A DNA stretch of 64,000 nt from Saprolegnia diclina VS20 (GCF_000281045.1 NW_008246074.1:896433-960432), one strand, 5' to 3'. Counted from the stretch's first letter, positions 44,930-56,888 are shown. Numbers and translations are program-made. Notes: generated from the letters alone by a model not told the origin.

Positions 44930-47560
44930 ATGCGCTTCCAACATGCGCAGGCGGCGGTGAACCAGCACACGGAGATCGTGACGGCGTGTTGCTGGACGCC
45001 CGAGAACGACGTCGTCACGTGCAGCGACGACAACACCATCGTGCGCTGGCGCATGGACGGCGAAGTCGTCGGCAAGATTGCGTCCACCGACAACTTTGTC
45101 ACGAGCGTCGACTGGATCCCGTCCGTGGGCAAGCAAGGCGGCGACCTCTTTGTCATTGGCTGCACCGACGGTGTCTCTGCAATGCTATGACGTGTCGCTC
45201 ACGGTCACTGTAGGCTCGTTCCGGCTCATGTCCAAGAACGGCCGCGAAGAGAAAAAGGTCATTGCGTGCGAGGCCGGCGCGGTGGTCGCGCTGCAGTGGA
45301 ACTACGATGGCACTGCGCTTGTGACCGTTGGCGAAGACGGCTCTGTCAAGGTGTACTCGCGCAGCGGCAATCTTCGGTCGACGCTCGCCAACACAGGTCC
45401 CATCAACGCTCTCTTTGCTTTACCGTGACATTGCACTGCAGGCACGGCCGTCTACGCCGTGTGCTGGGGCCCGGACAATGACCAAATCCTCTTTACCAAC
45501 GGAAAGAATCTCGTCATCAAGACGATCCAGGTCGGTGTTGGACTAGTTTCCCACAACATCAGATCTAGCTCCACGAAAATCGTAGGTCGGGCGCAAGGAC
45601 ATCCAGTGGAAGGCGCACGACGGCATGATCATGTGCATCGACTGGAACCCGATCAACAACCGCGTGATTTCCGGCGGCGAAGACCGGATTTTTCGCGTCT
45701 GGGACGGCTTTGGTCGCCAACTGTACCAGAGTCCGGTCTGCGAACACGTCATCACGTCGATTGCGTGGAGCCCAAAGGGCGACATGTTTGCCGTCGGCGC
45801 CTACAACATGCTCCGGCTCTGCGATAAGACGGGGTGGTCGTACTGCCGTGAGCGCCCCAAGACCGGGTCGCTCATGGACATTGCGTGGGCGTCGGACGGC
45901 ACGCAGCTCGTTGCGGCCGGTGGCAACGGCGCAACGCTCTTTGCCCAAGTCGTCGACCGGCATCTGCAATGGAACAAGATCGAGGTACGACGGCGTTTGC
46001 CTCTGAATTGCGTCCATGACGTGGCACCAGGTGACGCTCAAGGACCCGCGCAAGATTGTGGTGCACGATGTCATGAACGAGACGGTCGAGGAGCTCGATT
46101 TTGTGCGGGACCGCGTGATTGAAATGTCGCTGGGCTACGGCTTTCTGCTCGTCTGCACGGCGACGCAGTGCTTTATCTACAACTCGACCAACTGGAACAC
46201 GCCGCATATCTTCGACTTGCGCGCGGCCGTCAACTTTATCATCCAAAGCGAGTGTCACTTTGTGACCGTCGACAACTTTAATGGTATTCAGGTAGTGGAC
46301 ACTATTGTCTGCGACGCTGTCGACGACGCTACCGGATGTAGGTCTACTCGTACGAAGGCCGGACGGTGAGCAACCCCAAGTTCTCGGGCATGCACGTCGA
46401 GTTCCTGAACCGCATGACGGTCTCGCTGAGCACGGACACGATCAGCATACTCGACCATGCAGACCGCAAGACGATTCGGTCCTTTGAGATTAACTCGGGC
46501 AAGGCCCTCCCGGTGGTGTTTCACCACTCGCTCGAGATTGCCGAGCTCGCGCTGAGTCACTATGGGCAGTCGAGTGACCGAAAGCTCTTCTTCATCGACA
46601 CGAACCGCGACCTCCACCTCGCACGTGTGACGCACAAGGGCACGTTTAAGCTCCAGGCGCAAGTCGACACGGCAGCGTGGAACGACGCGTCCGAGATGCT
46701 GGTCGCGATCTCCGATGCCAAGGTGAGTATCAAGTTTGTATCAAGTTGGTTGCAATCGTGTAGGTGTTTTGCTGGCTGTACCCAAACATAGTCTACGTCG
46801 ACCGGACTCTGCTCCCCGATGCCATTGAAGTCAAAGACGGCAATGACTTTATGAAGCTCGCACAAATCACGTCGTTTGTTGGTCCTCGCTTCACGGTGCG
46901 TCGCGCGGACGGCGCGATCCTCGCTGGTGCCGTCTCGCCGTACCCGACGGTGCTCTACGAGTTTACCGCGTCAAGCGAGTGGGACAAGGCCGTGCGTCTC
47001 TGCCGCTTTGTCAAGTCGCGCGCGCTCTGGACCACGGTCGCCGGCATGGCCCTCCACAAGCGGCATTTGGAGACAGCCGAGGTCGCGCTGGCCGCGATCG
47101 ACTCGGTCGACAAGCTGCACTTTGTGCTCTATGTCAAGAATCTCGTGAGCGAAGCGCGGCGCATGGCCGAGCTCGCCTTGTACGGTGGCGCTATCGACGA
47201 GGCCGAGGGCATTTTGCTCCAAGCCAACCCATCGCCGCTCGTCTATCGTGCGATCAAGATGAACATTCGGCTCTTCCGGTGGGACCGAGCGCTCGACTTG
47301 GCCATCAAGCACACCACCGCGGCTGGCACGCATGTCGACACGGTGCTTGCCTACCGCCAGCGCTTCCTTGCGGTACGTCGTCCTTTCTACGCCGCATGCA
47401 TGGGATCATCCGCATCGTCTAGGCCAACAAGATGGAGGAGACGGACAAGAAGTTTCTCCAGTACATGCAGCAGTTTCCAATCGAATGGGATAAGATCTCG
47501 GAGAAGAAGGTCCTCGAGCGCGAGCGCGAAGTGCAAGGTGGCGGCAGTCGGCGCAAATAG
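44930..47560 (+). CDS. IFT80: Intraflagellar transport protein 80
   Basis: Eight exons: 44930-45170, 45214-45396, 45442-45530, 45586-45984, 46031-46291, 46342-46722, 46764-47372, 47423-47560; 766 residues, against about 777 in human. N-terminal WD40 propellers are followed by the helical C terminus. Diagnostic matches to IFT80 include [11 protein letters not shown], the NWNTPIIFDL-like [34 protein letters not shown] and [16 protein letters not shown]80 is a subunit of IFT complex B, needed to build cilia. The ATG at 44930 aligns with the human N terminus. The last exon may instead splice within GTGCAAG near 47537, changing only the final residues. Its 3' end is 49 bp from the convergent RAB6. 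Confidence 0.94.
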
Positions 47561-47608
47561 AGACGCTGGCGTCGGATGTAGGACATGCAGAATCTTAAGT
47601 TTGTATTC

Positions 47609-48724
<1,116 letters not shown>

Positions 48725-48958
48725 ATGAAGCTCGGCGAGTACTTGGCCAAGAAGAAGTGGCACATTCTCTTCTTGACGCAGGGCTTGACGCTCTCAAGCA
48801 TCTACGCCCACCGCTTTGGCTTCCTCGATGGCCTCATTAGCTCGCTCGACGCCGTCTTGACGGGCGAGCCGGCGCCGTTGCAGCCCGCCAAGCCGATGCC
48901 AGTGCCCATCTGGAAGCAACTTGCGACCAAGGCGCAAGAGACCAAGTCCGACAAGTAG
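48725..48958 (+). CDS. Small protein of 77 residues, unrecognised
   Basis: Intronless. It starts MKLGEYLAKKKWHILFLTQG and has one moderately hydrophobic stretch (about 10-35: WHILFLTQGLTLSSIYAH), then an acidic helix and a Pro-rich segment (PAPLQPAKPMPVP) before a Lys-rich end. The ATG was chosen because the frame before it reads like untranslated sequence. The codon usage (GGC, AAG, CTC-rich) matches the neighbours and the ORF is compact, so I think it is real. A small membrane-associated subunit is possible, but no family is recognised. Confidence 0.5.
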   Translation: MKLGEYLAKKKWHILFLTQGLTLSSIYAHRFGFLDGLISSLDAVLTGEPAPLQPAKPMPVPIWKQLATKAQETKSDK

Positions 48959-49451
48959 ATTCTAGTGCGAGAGAGGTTTCGCGTGTCGACCAACGTCATA
49001 CACTCTGTGTTCGAAAACCACCAAGGATGGCTTCACGACCAATATCGATGCGGCGTCCATTCAGACTAGGTCGCTTCGCTTCGAGGACAGACAAAAGTAA
49101 CAACGACCAACAACAACTCTACGTCAAACGACAGTTGCTAGCGTCGTCATGGCGTCCCGTCCATGCGCCGACGGTTGTCACAACCTGCGGCGATCCCCAC
49201 CATGGTTCGTGTGGCATGGGCTGGTCTGCCCAGCACCAACCCGGCCACTGGGTGCGTTGACTGTCAAAGCTGCGCGCTCAGGCACCTAAAGAGCACCTGC
49301 ACCCACCATGCTCAACGACGCTGGCTTTCCGCTTCGCTAGGGATTCAAAGAACGGCATGACGATCGTCGATGCACGGTGTGTCATGCGTGTCGCCGCGCA
49401 CTGATTGGCGCAGGCTACGGCGGCGTCATTTTCGAATCGGCCTTGTCGAGG
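48959..49451. other. Intergenic region, no gene seen
   Basis: 493 bp. A CCAAT element (TGATTGGCG, about 49401) lies 50 bp upstream of the ankyrin gene. No domain-bearing ORF is present. Confidence 0.5.
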
Positions 49452-50125
49452 ATGCCACCCAAAGCGCAACCAAAGGCGTCCTTCTACGCCTCGCTGCCAC
49501 GCTTTGACGTGCACAACAACGAGGAGCGGCCGACGCGATTGCAGCAAGAGCGACTCGCGTGGGAGCTCGTCGAGGCGGCGACGACCGGTAATCTGAAGCA
49601 GCTGCTCGAGGCCGTGCAACACCGCGCCGACCTCGACTGTCGCTATGTACGTCGACAGTAGTATGGCTCGGCTTTGTGTCAAAATCGACGGAATTAGAAT
49701 GGCTGCACACCTCTCTACTACGCAGCCAAGCACGGCTTTACGCCGCTCGTGCGGTGCCTCCTCTCGTACGGCGCGCGGGTCGAGACACGCAACCTCGTAC
49801 ACGCCTCCTGGTCTCGGCGCCGCTCACTGATACACGAGTAGAAAGCACGCACGGCGCTCATGATTGCAGCGAGCCGAGGCCATTTCGAGACGGTCCTCGC
49901 GCTTCTCCACGCCGGCGCCAAGCCCACGACAAAGGACGCGGTACAATATTGCGCCATCACCAGAATGCGAACGGATGCTAGGCGGGCGAGACGGCGCGGC
50001 TCTTGGCGCTGCGAAACGGCCATCCGGACGTCGTCGACGCCCTCGACATGCATGCGCACCCGGCCATGACGCGCGCGGCGACCATCGCGTTGAAGCTCCA
50101 GCGCCTGCACCAGAGTGGACGCTAA
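49452..50125 (+). CDS. Ankyrin-repeat protein
   Basis: Exons 49452-49646, 49698-49796, 49842-49940, 49982-50125; all introns (41-51 nt) are phase 0; 178 residues. Exons 2 and 3 are each exactly 99 nt, that is one 33-residue ankyrin repeat per exon: NGCTPLYYAAKHGFTPLVRC and KARTALMIAASRGHFETVLA. Exon 1 contains a degenerate first repeat (LVEAATTGNLKQLLEAVQ), and exon 4 another (GETARLLALRNGHPDVVDAL) plus a short helical tail. It is a protein-interaction domain without a catalytic region; the partner is unknown. Confidence 0.85.
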
Positions 50126-50685
50126 TTCTACCGTAGGTTACGAAAATAAGAAAAATATAAATCGAACAAGTGCGCATCTCGCCGCCTTGCTACGGACCCA
50201 CCCGGTTATACACGCAGCGATGAAGCGTCGCCATGTCGTCTCGCCATGTGCTTGCCGATGCGCTCAGTCCATACGAGTACTGCAGCCTCGTTCGCAGTCG
50301 CGGTGATTCCGGAGACCGTCCAGCACGTCCGTCCAGCGATGCACCAGAACCAGTGCGATACCAGAGCTCGTTTAGTAGAAACAGAGCTCGTCTAGTAGAT
50401 TCAATTGCCGTAGTGTACTGGCGTTGGTGGTGCGGTTGGCGCCAAATCGGCAAATTGGGTGATTTTAGCCATCGAACAACACCAGCATACAAACCGCCAA
50501 TTGGTTGATCGATCGCAACCGGATCCGGATGGCGGCATTTCTATATCTTGGTATCTTACAGAGGCGCCTAGTTGTTCCATACGCTGGCCAATCACAGCGG
50601 AGGCGGATCTTCGGGCTGGTACTGGTCCAAGTTCCCAATTGTCGTCGGAAGAGCCACCACGGCGCAGCCGGTGCACTTGACATAG
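50126..50685. other. Intergenic region with ATCCGGAT site
   Basis: 560 bp between the ankyrin and poly(A) polymerase genes. It contains a CCAATTGG palindrome (about 50497-50504) and the ATCCGGAT palindrome at 50523. Two adjacent copies of a CAGAGCTCGTYTAGTAGA-like unit lie near 50360-50400. Confidence 0.45.
50523..50530. promoter_or_regulatory. ATCCGGAT palindrome
   Basis: An exact 8-bp copy in an extended CCGGATCCGGATGG context, 156 bp upstream of the poly(A) polymerase ATG. Confidence 0.35.
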
Positions 50686-52767
50686 ATGGCCCACGTGTAC
50701 GCCGCCTACCACCACCGCCACAGCAGCAAGCTCGACGACGCGCAGACGCACCCGACTGCATGCACGAGCAGCACGCGCAGCGAGGCGAGCGCGCCGGACC
50801 ACGACGCACTCGCCCACTGGAAAGACGCGATGACGAGCGACGAAGTGCGCACGGGCGGCTTTAGCTACAAGGACGCGCTCTTGCAAGCCAAGTGGCCGCC
50901 ACTGCCGGCCGACGATGCAAGCACCGACAGCGCGGACGAGAAGGCATCGACGCTCTCCCGTAGCAGCAGCTGCGACACGAGCACGACGATCAGCAACGGC
51001 TGCTGCAGCGACTCGGACACGCCGATCGGGCACGACAACAATGGCGCGTGCGTCGCGCCACCCCGCAAGCACAAGGAGAGAGCCACCGCCGCCATCATAA
51101 CTGCATCGCCGCCACCGTCACCAGCAACGACGACGACGACAACAACGCGGAGGCTCAAGGTCGCGGGCCCGCGCATTCACACGAGCATCATCCGCGGCGC
51201 GATCGCCCACGCCGCTTCGCAAGGCGTCTTGTCCAAGAGCACGAAGCGCGAGATGCGGCAGTCGATCTTGCGCGGCGAGACCAACTCAATCTTAGAAAAC
51301 CTCCGGCGCGAGTGCCATTTGCAGCCGATGGTGACGCCGTCGCCGTCCCCGCCGCCCACCGAGTACGAACTGCGCAACTCGAACGGACTACTCAAGTGCC
51401 TCAACACGCTCGGGCCGGTCCAGGACAGCGAGAGCTTGACAAGCAAGCACGTCGTGCTGCTCGAGATGGACCGCATCATCGATAAGTGGATGGCCGGGCG
51501 ACACGCGGCCCTGTACGTCGGCGGTAGCTGGTACCTCAAGGTCGACACGAAAGACTCGGACTTGGACATCGTCGTCGTCGTGCCCAATGCAGTGACGCTC
51601 CATGCGTTTTGCACCGAGCTGCCGACGGTCCTACACCAAACGAGCGGGATCGTCGACGTTGTCTGCATGGAAGACGCGTACGTGCCGACGATCACGTTCA
51701 AGTTCCATCGAGTCAAGGTCGACCTCCTCTTTGCGCGCTTCACGCAGCCGAGCGTGCCCAAGCATTTGCCGATCCACAGCGACCACATCCTCGCCAACAT
51801 GGACGTCAACTCGGTGCGGTCGCTCTCCGTACCGCGCACCGCGTCGCTCATCCTCGAGCTCGTACCGCACCCGGGCACGTTCCGCACGTGCCTCCGCGCC
51901 GTGCGTCTCTGGGCCAAACGACGCGGGCTCTACTCGAACAAGGTCGGCTTCCTCGGCGGCATCTCGTGGACAGTACTTGTCGCGTTCGTGTGCCAAATGT
52001 TCCCGAACGCAGTCGCCGCCTCCGTGTACCACCACTTTTTCTCGGTGCTCTCGTCGTGGAAGTGGCCGACACCGATCATGCTCGCGAAACCCTATGACGC
52101 AGGGTTAGGGTTTCCGCAGTGGAGTCCGACCGCCAACGTCCACGAGCGCGCGCATGCGATGCCGATCATTACGCCCGGGTACCCGGCCATGAACTCGGCC
52201 GCGAACGTGACGTACTCGACCTTGCGCGTACTCAAGGAAGAGTTTACGCGCGCAAAGTTGATTCTCGACGACATGCAGCTCAAGGCGCTCACGAGTCCGC
52301 TGGCGTGGACGCAGCTCTTTGCGCCGTCGGACTTTGCCGTGCGGTATGACCACTATGTGCAGCTGCGGCTCAAGGGCTCGTCCGGCTTCTTTGCCTACAG
52401 CAGCTTTGTGGCGTCGCGGCTCCGGCGACTCGTCGACATTCTGCAGCACACGGCGACGGTCCTCACCGTGCACCCGTTCCCGACGCTACTACAGCCGTCG
52501 TCGTCCGAGGGAAGCTACTTTGTGGGCTTTGAAATGGCCCACGACGCCAACAGTAGCGCGGCCTCGAGCCTCGTTGCACCCGTCATCAACTACTTTTTGG
52601 CCACCGAGATGCACCGGATGCCGTTCGACGGCGCGGTCGACATTGCGTACGTGCCGTGGTCGGCGCTCCCGGACGGGATCTTCCCGCACGGGAAGGACTG
52701 GGCGGCCGGCGACCGGGCCAAGTACATGCTCAGCCGCGCCCACAACCTGCACATGGCCGGGCACTAG
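50686..52767 (+). CDS. Poly(A) polymerase
   Basis: Intronless, 693 residues. The first 200 residues are low-complexity (Thr, Ser, Pro, Ala). The nucleotidyltransferase domain follows with GSWYLKVDTKDSDLDIVVV: the Gly-Ser loop and catalytic Asp292 and Asp294. The third Asp is D346 in VKVDLLFARF. The central domain has LRAVRLWAKRRGLYSNKVGF and LGGISWTVLVAFVCQMFP. The RNA-binding domain (SPLAWTQLF, YDHYVQLRL) completes the canonical nuclear PAP order. The enzyme adds poly(A) tails to pre-mRNA after cleavage. Canonical PAPs lack so long an N-terminal extension, which is the odd feature here. Confidence 0.9.
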   Translation: MAHVYAAYHHRHSSKLDDAQTHPTACTSSTRSEASAPDHDALAHWKDAMTSDEVRTGGFSYKDALLQAKWPPLPADDASTDSADEKASTLSRSSSCDTSTTISNGCCSDSDTPIGHDNNGACVAPPRKHKERATAAIITASPPPSPATTTTTTTRRLKVAGPRIHTSIIRGAIAHAASQGVLSKSTKREMRQSILRGETNSILENLRRECHLQPMVTPSPSPPPTEYELRNSNGLLKCLNTLGPVQDSESLTSKHVVLLEMDRIIDKWMAGRHAALYVGGSWYLKVDTKDSDLDIVVVVPNAVTLHAFCTELPTVLHQTSGIVDVVCMEDAYVPTITFKFHRVKVDLLFARFTQPSVPKHLPIHSDHILANMDVNSVRSLSVPRTASLILELVPHPGTFRTCLRAVRLWAKRRGLYSNKVGFLGGISWTVLVAFVCQMFPNAVAASVYHHFFSVLSSWKWPTPIMLAKPYDAGLGFPQWSPTANVHERAHAMPIITPGYPAMNSAANVTYSTLRVLKEEFTRAKLILDDMQLKALTSPLAWTQLFAPSDFAVRYDHYVQLRLKGSSGFFAYSSFVASRLRRLVDILQHTATVLTVHPFPTLLQPSSSEGSYFVGFEMAHDANSSAASSLVAPVINYFLATEMHRMPFDGAVDIAYVPWSALPDGIFPHGKDWAAGDRAKYMLSRAHNLHMAGH

Positions 52768-52806
52768 CCTCTGTTTTGATTCCACTAAATACACATATCC
52801 ATTGGG

Positions 52807-54534
52807 TTAGAGCTCGCTCAGCGGACGCTTCTTGGCGTTGAAGGACGACGCGTCGTCCTTCTCGTCGAGGTCGTCGAGGTCGTCGAGGCCCGTAAAGTCG
52901 GCAAAGTCGTCCATGTTGTTGCTCGTGTTCTCCTTGGCGCTGGGTTTCTTGTCGTCAAGAAGCTGCTTTGTAAACTGACCTCGGTCCGGCGCCTTGCCTT
53001 GCGCCGGCGGCCCTCGCGGCTGCTGCTGTGGCGGTTGCTGTTGCGGCGGCGGCTGCAACGACTGCTGCAACGACTGCTGTTGCTGCTGTTGTTGCTGGTG
53101 TTGTTGCTGGTGTTGGTGCTGTTGGTGCTGCTGCTGGTGCTGCTGTTGGTGCTGTTGTTGTTGCTGCGGCGGATGTTGTTGCTGCTGCTGCTGCTGCTGT
53201 GGCAGGCCCAGGGGCGGACCACTGGCCTGCGTCGGTGTGCCAGCTTTTTGCTGTGAGACTTCTTGGACCTTGCGGATGAGCGGCAGAATGCTCTCGCGAA
53301 TGAACGCCTCGACCGACATGATGACTGAGAAGTCGCGGGGTTGCGCCGCCGTCTCTTGGGTTTCGTTGAGGACGACCATGGCGTAATGGATGTTCTGCTT
53401 CATGCTCTCGGCCTTGGTGGACTGCATGCTCGCCGTTGACTGCGACGCCATGCAGAGGATCTGGTACGCCTTCTTGAGGTGGTTGCTATGCGCGTCCTTG
53501 AGCTCGGCGACCTTGGCCCAATACGCGGTTGCGTTCTGTGGCGGCGTCGGCGGCGGCCGGCGGTCGTAGTTCGTCGCCGTCGTTGGTGTGCTCTCGCCGT
53601 TCGTGGTGGGACTCGGGTGGTACGGTCGCTGCTGCGGCGGGTACGACGGCGGGTACATGGGGGCCGACTGCGGCGGCTGCAGCTGCTTCTTGTAGTGGCA
53701 CAGTTCTTGCTGCAAATCGTAAATCATCGTGCGCTGGCTCCACATGATGTCGACGAGCTTCTGGATCGGCTGGTACTGCATGCGCGCGCAAAACTCTTGG
53801 TACGAGAGCGTGTTAGGCGGGACGTACGTGCCGGACGATGTCGACCGGTAGTCCATCATGCCGCCGGGCGACGGGGCGCCGTACGGGGCGGGCGGGCGCT
53901 GGGGCTGCCCAACCGGCGTCGCGCCGCCCGAGCCCATCTCGCGGCCCTGCGGCGGCGTCCCGTACATCTGCTGGCTCACGTCGAGGCGCTTGATCTCGGC
54001 GGCCGCGACCTGCGCATACTCGTCGCGCGTCGGCGCGCGCTGAAAGATCTCGCGCTCGAGGTTCGCCGCCATGCGTTGCAACGTCGCGTCGTCCGCGTTG
54101 CTGCCGTGGAGCTGCTTGTAGCGCATGAACAGCGCGTGCATGATGCTGCGGCGCACGTTCGGATCCGGCGCGTTCGGGCCCATGGCGTGTGGCCCTGTCG
54201 GCGCCTGCGCAGGCGGCATGCCAGCGTACGCCGGGCGTTGCATGCTGACGTTGCCGGCCATGGGCGCGGGCGCGTTCGGTGGCGCGTTGGGCGCACCCGG
54301 CGCGGAGTAGGTAGGCGGCCCCGCACTCGGCTGCGGACTCGGCTTGGTGTTGAGGCCATTGGGCGGAATGCTCACGGGCGCCGGCGCTGCCTTTTTCTTG
54401 GCGCCGGCCGAGGTCGCGCGCGCGGCCTTCGGCGCCTTGGGCGTCGCCGCGCGGGGCGCACCCGTCTTGGCCTGCTTCTTGGGCGGACCCTCGGCCTTCA
54501 TCATGGTCGCGCTGCTGGGCACGGCGTCGGACAT
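52807..54534 (-). CDS. MED15: MED15-like protein: KIX domain and poly-Q/H tract
   Basis: Single exon of 575 residues, ending 39 bp from the convergent poly(A) polymerase gene. An Ala/Pro/Lys-rich start is followed by a KIX-like three-helix domain (about 125-185; RRSIMHALFMRYKQLHG, AANLEREIFQRAPTRDEYAQ). Next come a Pro/Gln/Tyr linker, a helical region (about 330-430) and a Gln/His tract (about 441-501), then an acidic C terminus (DDFADFTGLDDLDDLDEKDD) that looks like an activation domain. A KIX domain plus Gln-rich middle is the plan of Mediator subunit 15, which contacts activators. Assignment is by architecture, not by a full-length match. KIX domains also occur in CBP-type proteins, but there is no acetyltransferase here. 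Confidence 0.6.
   Translation of the reverse strand: MSDAVPSSATMMKAEGPPKKQAKTGAPRAATPKAPKAARATSAGAKKKAAPAPVSIPPNGLNTKPSPQPSAGPPTYSAPGAPNAPPNAPAPMAGNVSMQRPAYAGMPPAQAPTGPHAMGPNAPDPNVRRSIMHALFMRYKQLHGSNADDATLQRMAANLEREIFQRAPTRDEYAQVAAAEIKRLDVSQQMYGTPPQGREMGSGGATPVGQPQRPPAPYGAPSPGGMMDYRSTSSGTYVPPNTLSYQEFCARMQYQPIQKLVDIMWSQRTMIYDLQQELCHYKKQLQPPQSAPMYPPSYPPQQRPYHPSPTTNGESTPTTATNYDRRPPPTPPQNATAYWAKVAELKDAHSNHLKKAYQILCMASQSTASMQSTKAESMKQNIHYAMVVLNETQETAAQPRDFSVIMSVEAFIRESILPLIRKVQEVSQQKAGTPTQASGPPLGLPQQQQQQQQHPPQQQQQHQQQHQQQHQQHQHQQQHQQQQQQQQSLQQSLQPPPQQQPPQQQPRGPPAQGKAPDRGQFTKQLLDDKKPSAKENTSNNMDDFADFTGLDDLDDLDEKDDASSFNAKKRPLSEL
52993..53220 (-). repeat. CAG/CAA/CAC trinucleotide tract coding Gln/His
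   Basis: An interrupted run of Gln and His codons within the MED15-like gene. Its length is likely polymorphic. Confidence 0.8.
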
Positions 54535-55327
54535 GGTACACGGAGGTAGCGCCGCGGATTGCGCTCCAAATCGTCTAGTCACCCTCTCTCACGTGTTCAA
54601 CCCGCCGATGGACCTCTCAGAACTTATATTTTCAAATGGCTAACGCAGCAGCACGCGCCGAGATGCAACAACATGCGACGACGGCCATCGCCTCGACGTT
54701 GCCCGCGTACAACGTACACGACAACCACATCCAAGCGCTGGACCGGTGCTTCTGTCATGCTGGCGCTGTCGGTGGTGGCAGGAAACGCTCGAGACGAATC
54801 CATGGTCGCCGTCTGGCACGACCCGAGCCATCCTGGCCATCCATGCTGTTGGCTGCTGGACTGTTCCTGCACACGTGGCGCCTTGGTCACAATGTACCGT
54901 GCTTTCTTGGTGGTGCGCCATCGAGTACGCCTTCTGTGATGTCGATGGCGCACATCAACATAGTCCGCAGAAGGGCGGAAGGTCCAGCACCAGCATTTGC
55001 CGCACTGGCGCGCTAGCCACCTACGACCATGCGACCATGGGGTCTCCGTGTGGCCAGCAATGCTGTCATAGACCCGGAGAGCTCGTTCGTCCTTCGTTGC
55101 TCACTCTCAGCGGCTCGTCGTCGTCGACTGCAGGACGATCGCAAAGATCGCAGATATCACTTTCGTATTGACTAAGACACTGTATGTGTGTGAGAACCTG
55201 CGAGAATCGATACGACTGATGGTCCACAACGCTATCCGGACCCTTTGAGAACGCATACGAGGCGCCGGAACGTTCCAGCCAACCAACTTCGATCGCAAAC
55301 CTCCCAGATATAATATTTCCCGAGACT
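54535..55327. other. Mostly non-coding stretch with one doubtful ORF
   Basis: 793 bp between the MED15-like start and the 3' end of the one-TM gene. A plus-strand ORF from ATG 54636 to 55016 (126 residues, starting MANAAARAEMQQHATTAIAS) sits about 100 bp from the divergent MED15-like start, where a gene would be expected. Its first 26 codons look coding; the remainder does not, and a splice at TACAAC-GTACACG is possible. I cannot complete a gene model. Confidence 0.3.
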
Positions 55328-56363
55328 TTATAGTGCAGCCAGCCTACGCAAAAATGACGTGGCAAGATGGCAAGAAAGGTCCGACCTTGCGCGGTGGGCA
55401 GCCTGGAGCGTCTGGAGCTGCTGCACAAAGGCCGCATCGACGCTGTACGCGCGAAGTGCGGCCAACAAGAGAGCGCCGTCGCCAAGGTGTTTCGCTGCCT
55501 TGTGGTTGGCACGCGCATGGATCCTAGAATCATGTAGACCTCATAGACAGGTGGCAGATCGTTGTACGCCTTTGTCCACGCGCGCTTGTCGTCCGCCGAG
55601 TCGGCTTTGCCGAGCTTCTTTGCGTCGTTTGTTGCTTCTTCAATCGCTGCGGCGATCGTATCGAGGGTCTCGGCGACGAGCAGCAGCACTTGTTCTTTCG
55701 TCAGCGTCGGTGGCACGTCCACGGCTCTACACATCGCAATGGTTGACGGTTTGGATCCAGGAAGAAAGGACAGACGCATAGCTCGTAGCGCGGAGACGGT
55801 TCAGACATGCCATGACGTTGCTGTCGGCGCCAAAGGCGGCGATGGCGCGATCCACCTCGCTCGCCGCGCACGCGAACGAAGCAAACACGGTGGCCTTGGC
55901 CTCGTCGCGGGCGAGTGCGTATCGGGTCGTGATCGCCTCGAGTAGCTGCGCTTCCGTCAATGCGTTCTCATCGCGCAGCTCGTGCTCCCATGCGGTAACG
56001 CACGCCTAATGCTTGAGGTGTCGCAAGCGACCAGGGCCTGCACATGCGTACCTCGGTCGCCTCGTAGGCCGCGGCGAGGGCATCCAGCACCGCAAGCAGG
56101 CGGTCGAGATCCATCGGCTCGTTGTCTTTTGGCACCTCTTCGCATGGAATTGCGCTGTCCAAATCGCCGTGGGGTAGCGCCGTTGAGTACACCTTGGCCG
56201 CGCCCACGGCGGTGAGGCCTGCGCCAATGAGAAGGCCGGCGACGACGACGCTGCCAGTACGATGGGGTACGTCCATCGGCCGCGTCACCGTCCATTTTCC
56301 AGGGATAGCCGATGCGCCTGCCATGGCCCGGGCCAAGCGCCCGAGCATGCGTCGTGGTGCCAT
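55328..56363 (-). CDS. Unrecognised one-TM helical protein
   Basis: Exons on the minus strand: 56363-56052, 56005-55776, 55726-55540, 55498-55328; introns 41-49 nt; 299 residues. The N terminus is basic (MAPRRMLGRLARAMAG), followed by a Gly/Ala/Val membrane segment (about 39-60, VVVAGLLIGAGLTAVGAAKV). A soluble, Ala/Leu/Glu-rich helical domain follows (LDRLLAVLDALAAAYEATE, EAQLLEAITTRYALARDEAK, LVAETLDTIAAAIEEATNDA). The basic start plus Gly-rich TM would fit mitochondrial inner membrane or peroxisomal insertion. I do not recognise the family. Its promoter carries two ATCCGGA elements 17-36 bp before the ATG. Confidence 0.65.
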
Positions 56364-56379
56364 ACTGCTGGTGTGTGCT

Positions 56380-56399
56380 ATCCGGATACCGTATCCGGA
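56380..56399. promoter_or_regulatory. Paired TATCCGGA elements
   Basis: TATCCGGATA (ATCCGGAT at 56380-56387) and a second TATCCGGAA copy ending at 56399, directly upstream of the one-TM gene start at 56363. Confidence 0.45.
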
Positions 56400-56797
56400 A
56401 ATCGATGGGCGTGGCGATCTTTCATGCGGTCCATCGCCGAGCTGCTTCGAGCCAGCCACAGCAGGCGACGAGATGCGCGCTGGGATCACCTCGAGTAGGA
56501 ACGAGAGGAGCTTCTCGAGCCACTGTGCGCGGTAGTCCGAACAAATAGTATTGTCACCCTCCTACTGCAGTTTAGGCTTATTATCGATCCGCAACCGTCG
56601 TCCGCCATCCAGTACAAGTACAAAGTTCATGTCCAGCCCGATGCGACAAGTAGAAAAGACTATAGAATCTATCTATTAATTGAATAACGACTTTTTTGCG
56701 CGAAGCGCGGCACGAGCGCAGCGGGCCCGTGCGTTAGCACGGTAGGGCAAAAGGAAGTCTCAACAAGGTGTTCCGGCGTGCGTCCGGAAGGGTCGAA

Positions 56798-56888
56798 TTC
56801 GGTTAAGTACGAGTGGCAGGTCAATGTCGTGATTTTTGACTTGGTGTTTGTAACAACGTTACAAAGTGCGGAAGCGTACTTAACCGAA
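56798..56888. repeat. Nested inverted repeat (hairpin or MITE-like)
   Basis: The outer arms are TTCGGTTAAGTACG (56798-56811) and its exact reverse complement CGTACTTAACCGAA (56875-56888). Between them, TTTGTAAC and GTTACAAA (about 56847-56865) form a second inverted repeat. The outer-arm sequence extends to CTTAACCGAACAGC, which recurs in reverse orientation near 61974. Confidence 0.65.

Noticed and set aside
53479-54549. 356-codon plus-strand Arg-rich ORF
   Set aside because: Antisense shadow of the MED15-like gene.
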